DNA of 64,000 nt from Cryphonectria parasitica EP155. Lineage: Eukaryota > Ascomycota > Sordariomycetes > Diaporthales > Cryphonectriaceae. Shown in pieces: positions 26,894 through 39,200 of the stretch (position 1 is its first letter; the number at the start of each line of letters is the position of its first letter). The translations under genes and the position numbers were made by a program. The notes beneath the pieces were generated by a model. It had not been told where the DNA came from. It made no database searches and saw only the letters and a list, made by a program, of their open reading frames with translations. Location: positions 2,170,001-2,234,000 of the forward strand of contig NW_024468909.1 of the NCBI RefSeq assembly GCF_011745365.1. The letters run 5' to 3'.

Positions 26894-28619
26894 CTGGGCT
26901 GAATCGAGGTATGAACCGTGGAGGGTCTGTGTCTGGGGTTAGCTGCTGTAGTGTTGCAACAGGACAACCAGCTTCTCGCCTTTGTCTCTGTCTGGGGGAC
27001 TAGGTGGCAGACTGCGCTATTGCAGCTGTGTGTGTCCTGAGAAAGTTGTTAAGACTTCTGCCTACAGGCAGATACAGGGCTGAAGAGGATAATATGTAGA
27101 AGTGTACCCCACTAGTGATTCACTGCCTGGGATCCACTGGGTGGGTGGCAGGCAGATATTGGGCAAGAGGAAGGTGGGTGTCTGCAATGTTCACATCGAC
27201 CCAAGTTTGAAGCAGAGCTTGGTTTGATCTTGGGTTGATTATGAAAGGGTGATGGTGCTTCTGGGCCAGTATGTACTTGCCTGGAAAGAGAGCCTTAAGA
27301 ATAAGCAGGCCAACGCAGGGTGCTATAGGCTGAAGAAAGGTCAGAAAAGCTGCATACGCTGTCAGTCCTAGGCTTTTTGGCCTCTCTGAAAAGAGGCTTC
27401 GTGGTAGGGACAGCCTTACTTGGTGTTGATGGATGCGCGCTCCATGAGTCATAGACAGCATTGAGATTGTCTGCAAGTGTTGCTCAAGAGATTGTAGACA
27501 ATATGACAGGCGATGCAGGTATCAAAGGAGAAGAAAAGTCCATCAAGCTTGTCTGTGGGTTGGTGGGGTGCGCTTTGGTGCTGAGAGTTGGGTCGAAGAT
27601 TTGATCAGAAGAATTCAAGACGAACAATCACGCTTGCAGGGCAAAGATACTTGGATGAACATCGGAGAAGAGAGTGAAAGGGATCCAAAGTGGAGTAGGG
27701 ATAGACAGCGCGTTATGGACAAGTTGTTGAGGTTGCGTGAAGGAGCATTAACAAAGGTTGCTGCAGTGATGTCGACTTTGTCAATGGTAACAGTGGGCAA
27801 ATGAAGCATGACGAGGTGCTGGAGCCTTGGGCTTAGGCCACAGCCCACCCCTCAATATGGCGTGGGCGGGTAGAGCTGTTGCAGGGGGGGGGGCGCAAGC
27901 GGGACCGTGAGTACTCATGGAGGGGCATGTGCTGATAAGCTCCTGTAACCGCCCTATGCGACCCACCATTTCAGGGCTGATAAGGGTTGCTTAGGGTTGG
28001 CTACTGAGAAAGATTTTGGGGGAGCAAGCCGCACCTGTGCTAGACAAATCAGCAGGCAAGTCTGTATTTAAAAAATGATTAAAGGAATTGACTAGTTGCA
28101 CGTTTCTGTCCATAATTGTAGAATTACTTGTACAGTGAACTAGCCTCATTGTCATCAGATGTTCAACAGTCTCTTGTTACGTTTTGTCAAAGGATGGCAC
28201 TCGACTTCAAGTGATCCTCAGTAGATGCTCTAGTCCTGCCTCCGCTGCATCGTGAGCTCCGGACTCGGGAGGCCAGCCGCTCAGGGATTAATAATACCTA
28301 GAAACCATTGCACCTTCCAAAAGGACGGACGTCCCGTTGCTCTCAAGTGTTCAATCTTGAGATCAATCCAGTCATTTACTTACCCTTCCATCTAAGAGAT
28401 TACTATTTCTTCTTCTTCCAGAAATCACCTGCAACATAGTGCTCCATATTTGCCGGTAGTCGTTGCCTCGAAGAACGCTCCTTGCTTTGGAGGGTGGTTA
28501 AAAGCCGCTCCAAGGACCCTCGGTTAGTTCCAGGCAACGCTCATGGATTCTTTCGAACCACTACAAGAGTAAGAGACTAACATAGGCTGCGTGTGAAAAA
28601 GAATATACTCAAGGCGGAG
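26894..28619. other. Divergent promoter region, SNF2 ATPase / glutathione synthetase
   Basis: 1.7 kb between two divergently transcribed genes. Short frames at 27120-27476 (-) and 27568-27804 (+) show no family features. A G-run is at about 27886. The right end carries a short uORF and a branch-site-like ACTAAC..ATAG (28576-28585), which suggests a leader intron acceptor. Confidence 0.45.
28543..28572 (+). promoter_or_regulatory. uORF in glutathione synthetase leader
   Basis: ATG at 28543 opens a nine-codon frame ending in TAA at 28570-28572, 47 bases before the proposed main start and in a different frame. It could dampen translation if the mRNA starts upstream. It would be lost if a leader intron ending at 28585 is spliced. 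Confidence 0.35.
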
Positions 28620-30353
28620 ATGGTCAACCATGATCTCACCCCAGACACCTACCCTCCGGCTGTGGATGCTGCTGAGAGGGGTAGGCTCGTCGAGGTCATC
28701 AAGGACTGGACGGTTGCCAACGGATTGACAGTCCGCCCACCACCTGCTCTGGTCTCAGCCGACTCTGATCCTCAAGGGGTTCTTGCGACGAGCGTCCCTG
28801 TCACCTTGTTTCCCAGTCCGTTTCCACGAGTCTGCTTTGATCAGGCCAAGGCTGTCCAGAAGGCATACAATGACTTGTATGCCAAAGTCAGCCAGGATGA
28901 AGAGTTTCTATGCCTCGTCGTCAAGGAGTGAGTAGACAAGCCATTCGAGTCATCCTGTCTAGCATTCAAGCTTACGGAGGGTAGGGTTGCCGATGGGGAC
29001 GAGTTCATTGCAAACTTGTGGAAAGTTCACTGCAGAGTCAAGGAGGAGGGCTATGTCCAGGCGAGTGCAGTCTCAGATCCAAGGGCAGACCATCAGCTCT
29101 GACCATTCACACAGAACCTCTCTTTAGGGCTATTCCGATCCGACTACATGGTCCATCAGGACACGTCAGACCTATCAGCCGGGCCAAAGATCAAACAGGT
29201 TGAGTTCAACACCATCGCCTCTTCATTCGGCGGCTTGTCATCTCAGACATGTCTTCTACACAGGTGAGTCTCATGCAATACAGAACCACACGAACCAGGT
29301 AGGATACTGAGGGCTGGCGATAGGTTCCTCGCCGACACCGAGTACCCCTACGTCAAGCAGCCGGGGGCACACACCAAGCAAGACCTACCCCCAAATGACA
29401 GCATCGAAGGCTTAGCAGCCGGTATGAGAGCTGCCTTCCATGCCTATTCCTCCTCAGAACTCGGCCTCGAGACCTGCATCATATTCCTCGTGCAAGACGG
29501 CGAGCGCAATGTCTTCGACCAGCGACACCTCGAGTACGCCCTTAAAAAGACTACTTCCCCACGCATTCCCGTCTTCCGCCTGCCCTTCAGCGAGATACTC
29601 CAGCGCACGCGCATCGCCGAGACCCCAAAGCGCCAACTCCTCTACCGCCTGCCCAGCAATCCCGATAAGGAATTTGAGGTCGCCGTCATCTACATGCGCT
29701 CCGGCTATGGCCCTGCCGATTACCCAGACGCCAGCGCCTGGGACGCCAGGTATCACCTTGAGCGGTCCGCAGCGATCAAATGCCCGACCGTCCTCACGCA
29801 GCTCGCCGGCGCGAAGAAGGTCCAGCAGGTTCTCGCCACGCCCAAGCTGGACTCCGCGTCGTCCTCCGAGCTGAGCAGGTTCGTCCCTGAGAGCTCGCAG
29901 GCGTGGAGAGACCTGTGGGCGACCTTCACCAACATCTTTCCCATGGATGACAGCACAGCCGGACAGGCGGCGCGGAAGCTCGCGCTCGACCCGGAAGAGT
30001 GCAAGCGGTACGTGCTCAAACCTCAGCGAGAAGGCGGCGGAAACAACTGCTACAAGGCAGCGATCCCGCCGTTCCTGAAGGACCTGCCCGAGGCGCACTG
30101 GAAGTCGTACATCCTGATGGAGCTGATCACGCCGCCGGCGGTCACGAACATTATTTTGCGCAACGGGCAGCTGGAGCAGGGCGGTGTCATCTGCGAGCTG
30201 GGCATCTATGGTAGCTGTGTCTGGGACCAGAAGACCGGCGAGATCTTGCACAACGAGGAGGCAGGATACTTGCTGCGGACCAAGGGCGATCAGAGCGAGG
30301 AGGGAGGCGTCGCTGCTGGCTTCGGCTGCATGGATTCATGTAACCTTGTCTAA
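28620..30353 (+). CDS. GSH2: Glutathione synthetase
   Basis: It ligates glycine to gamma-glutamylcysteine with ATP, the last step of glutathione synthesis in the cytosol. Four exons: 28620-28927, 28985-29060, 29115-29263, 29324-30353, giving 520 aa. The start at 28620 gives a fungal-type N-terminus followed by TYPP and the conserved FPSPFPRVCFDQA block. Across introns the protein keeps LSLGLFRSDYM, KQVEFNTIASSFGGL (substrate and ATP region) and YVLKPQREGGGNN, the glycine-rich ATP-grasp loop. It ends in GYLLRTKGDQSEEGGVAAG, the alanine-rich lid of eukaryotic GSS. Intron 2 (29061-29114) has GC at its 5' end (CAG|GCGAGT) rather than GT; no GT donor restores the frame. Introns are only 54-60 nt. 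The enzyme appears complete. Confidence 0.95.
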
Positions 30354-30800
30354 GACAAAAGCAATTCACATAATCTCGAAGAACTAAGCAGAAATTGATC
30401 TGTACCTTGCTCGGTAAAGTGTGCAGCTCATAGCCAATTGACCAGGGGGGGGGGGCGGCAGATTGCATTCACAGCTATGGTAAAAAAAGGTGACAGTGAC
30501 GTGAGAAAAATATTTATATAAAACTTGGTATGCCTGGACTCCCTTCTCTACCCCAATTCCGTCCACCGTCCATGGGCGCGCGAAAGGTATCAATCAATAA
30601 GACATATTATGACGAATGCGACCAGTTATCTGCAGAGTGGAGAGACGAGCGCGACAAGAAGAATAAAGTGATTGATTCCGACACAGAGCCCGTTCGCATT
30701 TCCTCATCATCATCATCAATCCCTTTATCTCTTCCAAGGTGTTTCATGGCCTATACAGGCCGAATCGAAATGCACGGCCGTAGGCGCGAAGTACGGCCTC
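30354..30800. other. Convergent 3' flanks (GSH2 / RIM1)
   Basis: 447 bases between convergent stops. A G-run is at about 30447-30456 and a (TCA)n run at about 30703-30717. No gene is seen. Confidence 0.5.
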
Positions 30801-31415
30801 TTACCTCGAAGATTCCTCAGGGCCGGCCGACGCGGGTCTGCGGAGGACCTCCAGGTTGCCTACCACCCAGAAAAGTCAGCACTGAGATGGGTTCAAGGCA
30901 GGAGACGCCTATTCTGGGCCAGGACTACTCACGCTGAACGATACTGAGCGAGCTCCGGGTCTTGCCCTCGTCGTCGTAAGTGCTGATACTCGCCTCTCCC
31001 TCGAGGTAAACCAGAGTCCTGTTACAGCACATATTGTCAATGCTGCACTCTTCCGACAACGCGCATGGTTTTTTTTTTTTGGTTTTTTTTCTCCGGATAG
31101 GCGGGGTAAGATGATGGGGCAAAAGAGGGGCAGAACGAACCCCTTGGGCAGGCTCTGGAAGTAATCGCGGCGCGGGCCCTCGTCCTCGAAGGCCGTCACG
31201 CGGAACCAGGATGTCTTGGCATTCTCGCCACGGCCCTGGTTGGACGCGACGGCGTACTTGAGAATCTCGCGACCGGTTGATGTCGCCTGCAGCTCAGGAG
31301 GGCCGGCGAGGTTGCCCACGATGGTGATCTTGGCAACTGGGCGCGCGGGCGTGGTGCTGAAGGCGCGGGCAATGCGGGGGGCGGCGACTGCGCGGCGGGC
31401 GAGGAAGGACGACAT
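30801..31415 (-). CDS. RIM1: Mitochondrial single-stranded DNA-binding protein
   Basis: Three exons on the minus strand: 31141-31415, 30933-31018, 30801-30859, giving 139 aa. The first ~24 residues form a basic, Ser/Ala-rich mitochondrial presequence with an RAFSTTPARP cleavage-type region. The OB-fold of the bacterial-type SSB family follows: KITIVGNLAGPPEL, REILKYAVASNQG, WFRVTAFE, then LVYLEGEASIS, and after the last intron NLEVLRR. Yeast Rim1 binds single-stranded mtDNA and is needed for its replication. The last exon is only 59 nt. It was chosen because joining GTGAGT (at 30932) to GGTAG (ending 30860) restores the conserved VQRNLEVL strand; reading through gives a stop at once. A T/A-rich stretch in intron 1 (about 31070-31090) is a homopolymer zone. 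Confidence 0.93.
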
Positions 31416-32906
31416 CTTGACGAATGTTTTGAGCTGGGCGCAATTGGCTCCGAGACGTGAGGGTGGTAGCTGGTCGGCTTCGTGTGAGGGCGCGTCTGTG
31501 GTCTTGCTTTGCGATGATTTGGTTGGTGTTGGGGAAATTTGAACCGCAGCTGTCGCAAGTTGCGCGCGTCGGCTTCTGACGCGAACCCTCTCAAGGGAAG
31601 CTCTTCTACCTTGTAGATGCATAGACCTCCACCCAGCACTAGCTCAGCCCCGTTATTGTGGTAGCGTTTCCACTGGGTGTGTTCAAGTGGACATCCCCAT
31701 TTATTTTCGCAACTTCGCGATCTCGTCAGTGAATTCATTTCGATGTCTAGGAATTTTTGGAATGACCGTTTTCGACAGTATTTCCAACATACTTGAGGGT
31801 TTCCAGAGTTGGAAGCGCTGTAACTTATTGGATCGTATGAGTTCAAGGGACGAGCAGCGCGGTGCAATGGTTGAGAGAAATAGGCATTATCTCTTGCTCC
31901 TTCAGTTGAGGAGAAATGAAGAGGACAAAAGAAAAGTCTAGATACATATACTGGAGAGAGCAGGCAAAGTAGGCCTGCCCTGGCCAATACTGTAGGAGAT
32001 CCCTGCTCGCGACAGTTCACCTCAAAACGCCATGTAGTGTCTTGAGTTGCCGTCTGGCAACATTCAACAGGCGTGCCCTCCTCAAACGGTTTTAGGCAAG
32101 CATCAACATCGCAAACGTGGGGTAGAACTATCAATTTTTGGTACAGTGTGCCCAGGATACATATATTGTTGATTACAACTCGCCGGAGCCAGTCGTCCAT
32201 CGTGAATTATCTCTTCAACAGCGCCTGCAGGTGACGAAACTCCTTCACGGAAAGGATGGATAGACTGGGACGAAGGGGTATACGTATCAACCGACATACC
32301 TTTTCCCGAGATCCAGCCTATGGAGGCGAAGTTGTTTGCTTAGTCCAACAATGGGCATGTCGATTACACTCAAGAAGATACGGATCCAGATGTCGTCTGC
32401 CGGCACGTCAGCAATCTCTCGAATATGAGAATTAACTGCCCCAGCTCAGAGCTGCACTTCTCAATAGGTAAACAATAAACTCACCTCTCAATAATTTTAC
32501 TTGTCGATAGAACACAACAACGATGTCATCAGCTCCAGACACTATCTTCGGTGTTCGAAACAATAGACACCAGACACCGTTCTCCACAACAATAACTACG
32601 TTAGGTCTTCCCCCCTGAATAGCTATGTCTATTCATGTGGCCGTTGAAAAATTATGGCTTCACTCTATCTAGTCCACATGAGCCAAAAACCCTTCCTCGT
32701 TGATCATTTTCTCTGCTGATAACCAGGATTGATTTATGCTGCGTCTCATTCTCAGTTTTCCTGACTGCGCTGCCGATTCTCAAAGTCGTCAAGCTCAACT
32801 CTTCAGAATCTTCCTACCCAAAACCTACACATCACCACAGCCCACCGTGCACAGGGCGTCCAAGCTAGGTTTTCCAGTCTCTCTCGAACAATCTCGACCA
32901 CTCACT
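31416..32906. other. Divergent promoter region, RIM1 / STE3 receptor
   Basis: 1.5 kb with no supported gene. A 334-codon minus-strand frame (31196-32200) spans the RIM1 leader and part of exon 1 out of frame; it resembles nothing. The right half (32300-32730) is relatively AT-rich. The STE3 frame stays open from an upstream ATG at 32736. Confidence 0.45.
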
Positions 32907-34577
32907 ATGAAGCTCGACACTGCAATCGCCTATGTCGGAGGGGACTACGGCCCAACGCCAGGAATGCTCGCCAACATCATTCTCAGGACCATCATCAACT
33001 TGACGGCTGCCATAGCCTGCTGGGTGCCTTTCAGACTGTTTCAAAAGAACGGTGAGCTTGCAGGAATGGTCATGGTGGTCGCTGTTGGTATTCTCAATTT
33101 CTACTACGCCCTCAACGCCGTGATCTGGCACAACGACGACATCGCCAGCTGGCCCAAGGGCTACGGGTGGTGTGATATCCAGCTTGCCTCGTTCCTCCCG
33201 CTCGAGACCCTGAATGCGGCGGCGATCTGCGCTGTCATGCAAAACATCTCCAACCAGGTCTCGCTCATGAGAGCCAGCGAGCTGACGCGCAGGGATAAGG
33301 CGAGAAAGAACATGATGCAGGCCTTGATTATCATTCCCGTTCCAGTCCTGCAGGTCGTCCTTTACTATTTCAACATCGCCAAAAGATACAGCATTTCGGG
33401 CATTGTAGGATGCCAGGCAGTCTTCACGAGCACCTCGGTATTTCTGACCGTATTTGTTTTACCGCCTCCTATCTTCGCAGTGGCTGCCGCATACTTTGCA
33501 GGTGAGTTGCAATGTCTTTTTGCTTTTCTACTTGCTTGGGTGCAAAAACTTACCAAAGGATTTTGACCATAGGCCTCACATGGTGGCGGTATAGGAAGAT
33601 AGATGTGATCGCCCGGAGGGCATTGTACAATTCCGGCGACTTTGGATCACGCGCACGAAGCAACAGGACGAAACGCAAACTCTACTTCATGGCTCTCACG
33701 ATCATCGCACCGTATTGTCCCATGCAACTGATCTTCTTATTCAACAACATCAAGCTGGGTATGCCATGGTCGAAGCCTTATGATTTTGCACAGCTCCACG
33801 GCCCAGGTTGGGACCAGATCGACTACATGGTAAATCTTTCTCTTTCCCAGATGGTAAGAAGCCAGTCTTGTCCCACTGACAATTTCGTAGCCCTCGACGG
33901 TCGTACCATTCGTGAGCATGTACATCAACTACATCGCCGCACTAGAAGTCGTCGTCTTCTTCATCTATTTCGGGTGTACACAGGAGGCATATGAGATGTA
34001 CCGCAAGTACCTGCGTACGTTGGGTATCGGCAAGATCTTTGCCGGGCTAAGCGAGAGGTGGCCCCCGTCACCTCGATCATCGATGAGCGTCAGAAGCTTG
34101 TGGCCTCAGGCCAGGAGTACCACATCATTTGCCACACCAATACACTCTCGTTCGAGGTAAGAACGGTTTCTGTTTCTCTTTCGGGATTTACGCTTGTGGC
34201 TGACCATCGACAGCTCGAATCATGCCCCCCGTCCATATACTTTTGCGTGGCCGCTGTCTAGTGATCATAATGATGCTCGGGGGTTGAGCATCCGCCTCAA
34301 CAGTCTCGACCTCGAAGCAGCACGATCCATCAGCGATGCAGCCAAATTTGCCAATGCCCAACCGCAGCTGCCCTATCGAAATCCCTGGATCTTCCGAACC
34401 ACCCTGGAATCGACGTTGGACTTGCTTCAGCTGCCCAGCACCAACGTAGGACGCGTCACTGGTCCACTGCCTATTTCCCTGGAATGGCCAACCCCTGTCT
34501 GCCATCATAGCAGCGTTATAGAGGAAAAGGGGGGAGTCTGTGTCTGTGAACATGGCAGTGGTGGTCTAGCTGTGTAA
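32907..34577 (+). CDS. STE3: STE3-type (a-factor-like) pheromone receptor, GPCR
   Basis: Proposed exons: 32907-33501, 33573-33829, 33891-34156, 34214-34577, giving 493 aa. Seven membrane segments are visible, among them IILRTIINLTAAIACWVPF, AGMVMVVAVGILNFYYAL, MQALIIIPVPVLQVVLYYF and VVPFVSMYINYIAALEVVVFF. WCDIQL and the basic loop after LTRRDKARK are typical of STE3/PRE-1 receptors. The start was put at 32907 because family members begin with only a few residues before helix 1; an in-frame ATG at 32736 would add 57 residues. The receptor senses the lipid-modified peptide pheromone of the opposite mating type. The C-terminal tail after about residue 330 is Ser/Arg-rich and poorly conserved. 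Its reading frame depends on the 57-nt final intron, and a second frame over 34052-34156 looks equally coding. Confidence 0.9.
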
Positions 34578-35371
34578 TCACGAGCGTGGACAGTGGCTTC
34601 GGATGGTTCCACCTCCTCGCGAGGTGGTAATCGCAAATTGAGGCTTTCAGGCTACGGAAGAGGCCTAGTGAGCGTCAAGAAGGACTTTTCGAGCCCAAAC
34701 CCAATATCAGAGCTAAAATACGTTGTTGCTGGGAAGCTCGAGGAACGTGGTGACTGAGTCGTAAGCCTTCCAATCGAGACGGGGGCCAATTGGGCACGAA
34801 GGGATGCTGAGCCTTTGAGACTGAGCCCGAGGAAACGATGGTACGGTTTGGGCCTGACTATCAGCCTTTTATTTCTTTGTGTTCCTTAATTTATTATGTT
34901 TTGTTAAGCTGAAAAGTAGTGCTTCAATCGAAACTCTATACGATGCGCTGCGCCTCCCTGAGACAACATCCTCCTGACAAGTTGTGACATACTTTTATTC
35001 TAGAAACTCAGAATCTCCTTCAGCGTCATCAGTCTTTCCTGAGGCTGAAGTGTTAGGAGGCTCGACGCTCAATGTCCCGTGTAAAAACACCACCCTATTC
35101 AAGCCGTAATATGACTTGGCTAACTAGGAATTATGTTTGTATGCTGTGCAAATGCAAAACCTGCCTTGGCGAAAAGGAAGCGTAATATGAATGGGTATCG
35201 TTTTGTAAGAGAAAGGAAGTTCATAAGTGCTGCACTCATTTTTTGAAGGAAAAAAAATCAGAAAGGAGAGAGGAGAAAGAAAGAACGAGAGATCGCTACC
35301 GAAATTTTGTATAAATCACAACTCCTCCATGCCTTGTTTGCCATCCGACGCAGCACCATGTTCATTCCCCC
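34578..35371. other. Intergenic region, STE3 to CHORD-like gene
   Basis: Convergent 3' flanks. AT-rich patches lie near 34865-34915 and purine tracts near 35245-35290. No gene is seen. Confidence 0.5.
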
Positions 35372-36202
35372 TCACTGATCATTCTCGTCCCCCTCCGAGG
35401 CACCACTGTTGTCAGCCATGTCGTAGGCGGCCCAGTCTCGAGGAGCATTCGACGCCTCCCAAGAATCCTCCGCAAGTGACTCGTTGACGAACTCGTTTGG
35501 CCGTAGAAGCCGGCCCTCGAACACCCTGTCCACTCCGGGACTCGTTATGGCCCTCTCAAGCATGCGGAAGCGCTTGAACTGGTTGTTTCTGATGGCGAGG
35601 TGGTAACCCTTGGTACATCCTGGCCTCGTGCCGTTCTCCTTACAACAGGCTGCGATCGAAGACATCAGTCAAGTCAGTCTATGTATTCAGCTCACGCCCG
35701 ACAACAATCAAGACCAGCAAAGAAACAAGAAAGAAAGAAAGAAGAAGAACAGAACACATTCGAGCTACAACTCACACCACGTGAATCCTTCCGGATATTC
35801 CGCCTTGCTCTCGGGCGAGTCGTGCATTCCGTAGACATCCTCGTCCCAGTCATCCCACACCTCGCTGTCCCTGTTGATGTCCATCTCACCTGTGTGGTGT
35901 AGACACGCCGTGGGCGAGTTATCACCCAGTGTGAAGGCCCTCTTGCACTGGATGCATAGCTGCGGAGGCTGGGCGATGGACTTCCTTTTGAGAGGATTCG
36001 GATTCGAGCTGCCCGGGCCTCCTCCTCCTCCTTCGCCGCCACTGGCATCGCCCATTTTGCTTGGGGCCCTGTCAAGGGCGGCGGCGTAGTCCTGCAGCTC
36101 GGTGAGGTATTGCAGGGCGAGGGTCTGGATGTGGTTGTCGTCGCAGAGGGCGACGAGGACGGAGTGAGCCAGGGGTTCTGGTGCTGAGAGCACGCGATCC
36201 AT
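35372..36202 (-). CDS. CHORD-like cysteine/histidine zinc protein
   Basis: Two exons on the minus strand: 35776-36202 and 35372-35649, giving 234 aa. The first ~45 residues look helical. A Gly-rich linker and KRK basic cluster follow. The zinc module runs C83-x2-C86, C100, H103, then an acidic insert of about 30 residues, then WSCC (C144, C145), C154 and H159 in PGCTKGYH. The order resembles a CHORD domain, whose hallmark is WSCC followed by GCxxGxH, but with one domain only, a shorter first Cys spacing and a long acidic insert. Splicing at the intron (35650-35775) creates the WSCC motif exactly. CHORD proteins in plants and animals act with HSP90/SGT1; whether this variant does is unknown. 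An acidic C-terminus follows. Confidence 0.8.
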
Positions 36203-39200
36203 TGATTAGACGAGATATCGCCGTCTAGCAAGAAGAGCGAGGAAGCACATGTGTGACGTTGGGGTAACTTCAGGCCTGTACGTAAAATTCCGCGAGAGGT
36301 GGAAGTTGAGAAGAAAAATGGGCAAGTATCAGCCCAAGCCATCACTAGTTCGTCATACAGTGTGACAGTGCCGCTGTGTGAGCGGAGGCATGAAGTGGCA
36401 AATACTTAACCGGCAGCTGCTCGGGGGTCTATGATGAGGTTGACGGCACATTGTTTTCTAACACTGTGTATCACAAATTATGAATTGCAGCATTCCAAGT
36501 TACTCCAAATATTAAAACCCAAGATTCCTGCAGTAACGCTCGATCTAGAGGGGCGGTTGTTGATCTTGCGAGATCTTGAACATTTTTATCTTGCCAGCCA
36601 ATGCGTGTGTACGTCAGAGCCGACAGTAAATACCACATGAAACAGCATGCCTCGATGAAGATTCCATGACATGGACTCTGATTCCAGGAAGAGTCTACTC
36701 GATTAGGCAACATCGGATTGTTTTGACGTTCCTGCTACTAGAAGCAAGGGCATCAAAACAGCAAGGGCAATCCAACCCATCCAGACGTCATCATCGCACC
36801 TTCCTTCCCATTGCCAAATTGTTGCAGTAACTGCCTAGAAGTAGTCGCGCATAGGACGTGGCGGCTTCTTTTCGATCCTCGCCAACCTTGTATCCCCTCC
36901 AAACCGTATGAAGCACCAGGTGCATGGACCCTTGTATTTTCGGCCTCTCCTTGCATGTCCTGTTCATTTTACACTATACTCACTCAGTTGACTACTTCGG
37001 TATGCTACTGGACTTGACCTACACCCGTGCCAATACACTCGTCTGAGCCAAAGAAGAGTGAGTGGCCCCAAAGCAAGATTCGTGAGACACTGCAGCTCGG
37101 TCAGGTCAAGCCACCAGCGCTGATATTGGCCAAACCTCCAGCAACGTCAACCATATTTCATGATCGCAGATACGCTACACTATCGAGAAGAGCCCACAAT
37201 TTATAAATAGAGAACAGCGACCTTCTAGCGGGCTTCTAGAACGGCAACCCCACAGAGCAGTCCCGTCTCGCTGATCACTGGTGGGTGGTAGCACGCTGTG
37301 CTCACCGCGATGTGTGCCTACGGGAGCAGCCCTACTGGCTGGTACCGGGAACACGCCATCCATCACCCAGCCAGTCGTAACGTTCAAACCGCCACATTCG
37401 CTGGCGTTGCGAAACTGGTGGCCGCCCTCTTTTTGGTTGCATGGAGTCGCATCGTCACGACTGATGTTAAATGGCATGAAGACTCAATTTCCCTTGGTCT
37501 CGCAGGTGTGGTCGCCCTACTACTCTGATGAAGCCACTTCCGGCACAGAAATGAACCCGCTGGGGCCTTCCAGGATGTGGACTGCAGAGCTCTCTCGTGA
37601 TACTGAATACTGCTCCTCTGTGGCCACGGTACCCCATGTCCTGCTTTGGCGCCCATGATGGTTTCTTCATCGACGTGAAACATCCACTGCCGGTCAGATC
37701 CAGAGGAGTCGTGGAGACTGGGCAGATCCATCAAGATCATTGGGGACAGCCTGCTTCGAAAAGTGGACACGGCAGAACAGCATAATGCATTCACGATCGG
37801 ATGGCATGGAGCAGTCCTGGCCCGGCGCTTGGCTGCATCGCCAACGCCTGCACGCGCTTGTGTATCCAGATTGACCATGCCACGCATGCTAAGAGACCCT
37901 TGCACTGGTTCCTGCTCGAGGCTTGCCTTCCTCTGCTGCGCAACTGGCAGACCTGCAACGCGGCGGCTCTTGAGACAGCGTCTATTCTAACTCTCTTCCC
38001 ACCTTGTTGCGCTGGGCGGAAATTGATGGAGGTGAATGGTCGGCCCGAGATCGAGAGGACTTGCCACCTTCAAACGTGTCGGCTCGACGTGCGTCGTTTT
38101 GAATTGGGCTGCGCCGCTCCTGCATAGCCAGCGAAGCATGCATGAAAGAGTTTTTTTTTTGTGTACATCAGAGCTCGTCCTATCCTCTTCAGATCCAGAT
38201 CGGATCTGGTACCGTCCTAGCGCCCAATCACGACACGGCGATCGATTGCAATTGCACACACGAGCTCTTGTATCTGCTTTGATAAGAGGGCGGGGGGGAG
38301 GGAAAAGCAGAAGACGCCCCATCTGTGGAAGAAGCGTTTGGGCTTTTTGTGGCGGGTGGGATAAAGTTTGCCATGTGGCGCATCCAGGTCTATCTTATTC
38401 AAGGGGGACCGTAATTTATGCACACACCCAAGCAGGTAAGATCGAGGCGGCGCACACCCTAGCTATTGTTTCCATCCTGCTGGTAAACTCTGGTCCGCCG
38501 ATCCGTTTCTGGACTGAGACGCCGGCGGTCCTTGTGCGCAGCTCGTTTGTCGACCTGCAGGTCTCCTGGAGGTTGCATGACCCGCGGCCGAGCCAGAGAG
38601 ACGCGCAGGATCTCTAGCAGCCGCTCGGCCTTGAAACCGAACCGCGCGACATGGTTGTTGGTACCGTACCAATGCAGCGCCTACGCGCCAGGGCACGGAT
38701 CTTTACTGCATGGGACCTTGTGGACCTGGAGAGAATCTGCTGGTGGGCGCAATCCTTTGGAGAGCCATGCACCCCTTCACGCGATGGTCGGTGAGCTGTC
38801 CTTGGCTGCGACCCCAAGCTAATCCCCAAACGGTGTCCATGATCCGCCAGCGCCCACTCGTAATTATACCAGACGGTGGATATCATGTCGATGAGTGGGA
38901 AGGAAAAATTATGGGGATACAGGCTCGCGACTGGGCATTACTCGTCTGCACCTCTCTGTGGCCCTCGACGAGCTTTCCTCCTATCCTTCTCCTGCCATCC
39001 TCGTTCTCACACCCGACGTTCCTTAAGGGGGGAAAGGTTAATGGTATAGTCGTCTCGTGGTTGGCCAGCATTGCTGCATCGCATTGAATTTGCGTGCCTC
39101 TCGACCTGTCGATTCACCACAGATCTCTTTTAATGAAGCTGACCCAGCACTGCCTGTCTTTAATCTCTCGAAAACCATCCCTTGTCATCCATTTCGCGGA

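Noticed and set aside
28543..28585. A first coding exon MDSFEPLQE followed by a 17-nt GTAAG..ATAG intron
   Set aside because: 17 nt is too short for spliceosomal removal; treated as a uORF plus a possible acceptor of a longer leader intron.
31625..31710. TAGCTCAG..GGTAGCG and TTCAAGT, resembling tRNA D and T arms on the + strand
   Set aside because: T-stem and acceptor stem cannot be formed; probably chance.
31196..32200. 334-codon minus-strand frame
   Set aside because: It overlaps RIM1 exon 1 in another frame and the RIM1 leader; no family-like sequence or plausible splice partners.
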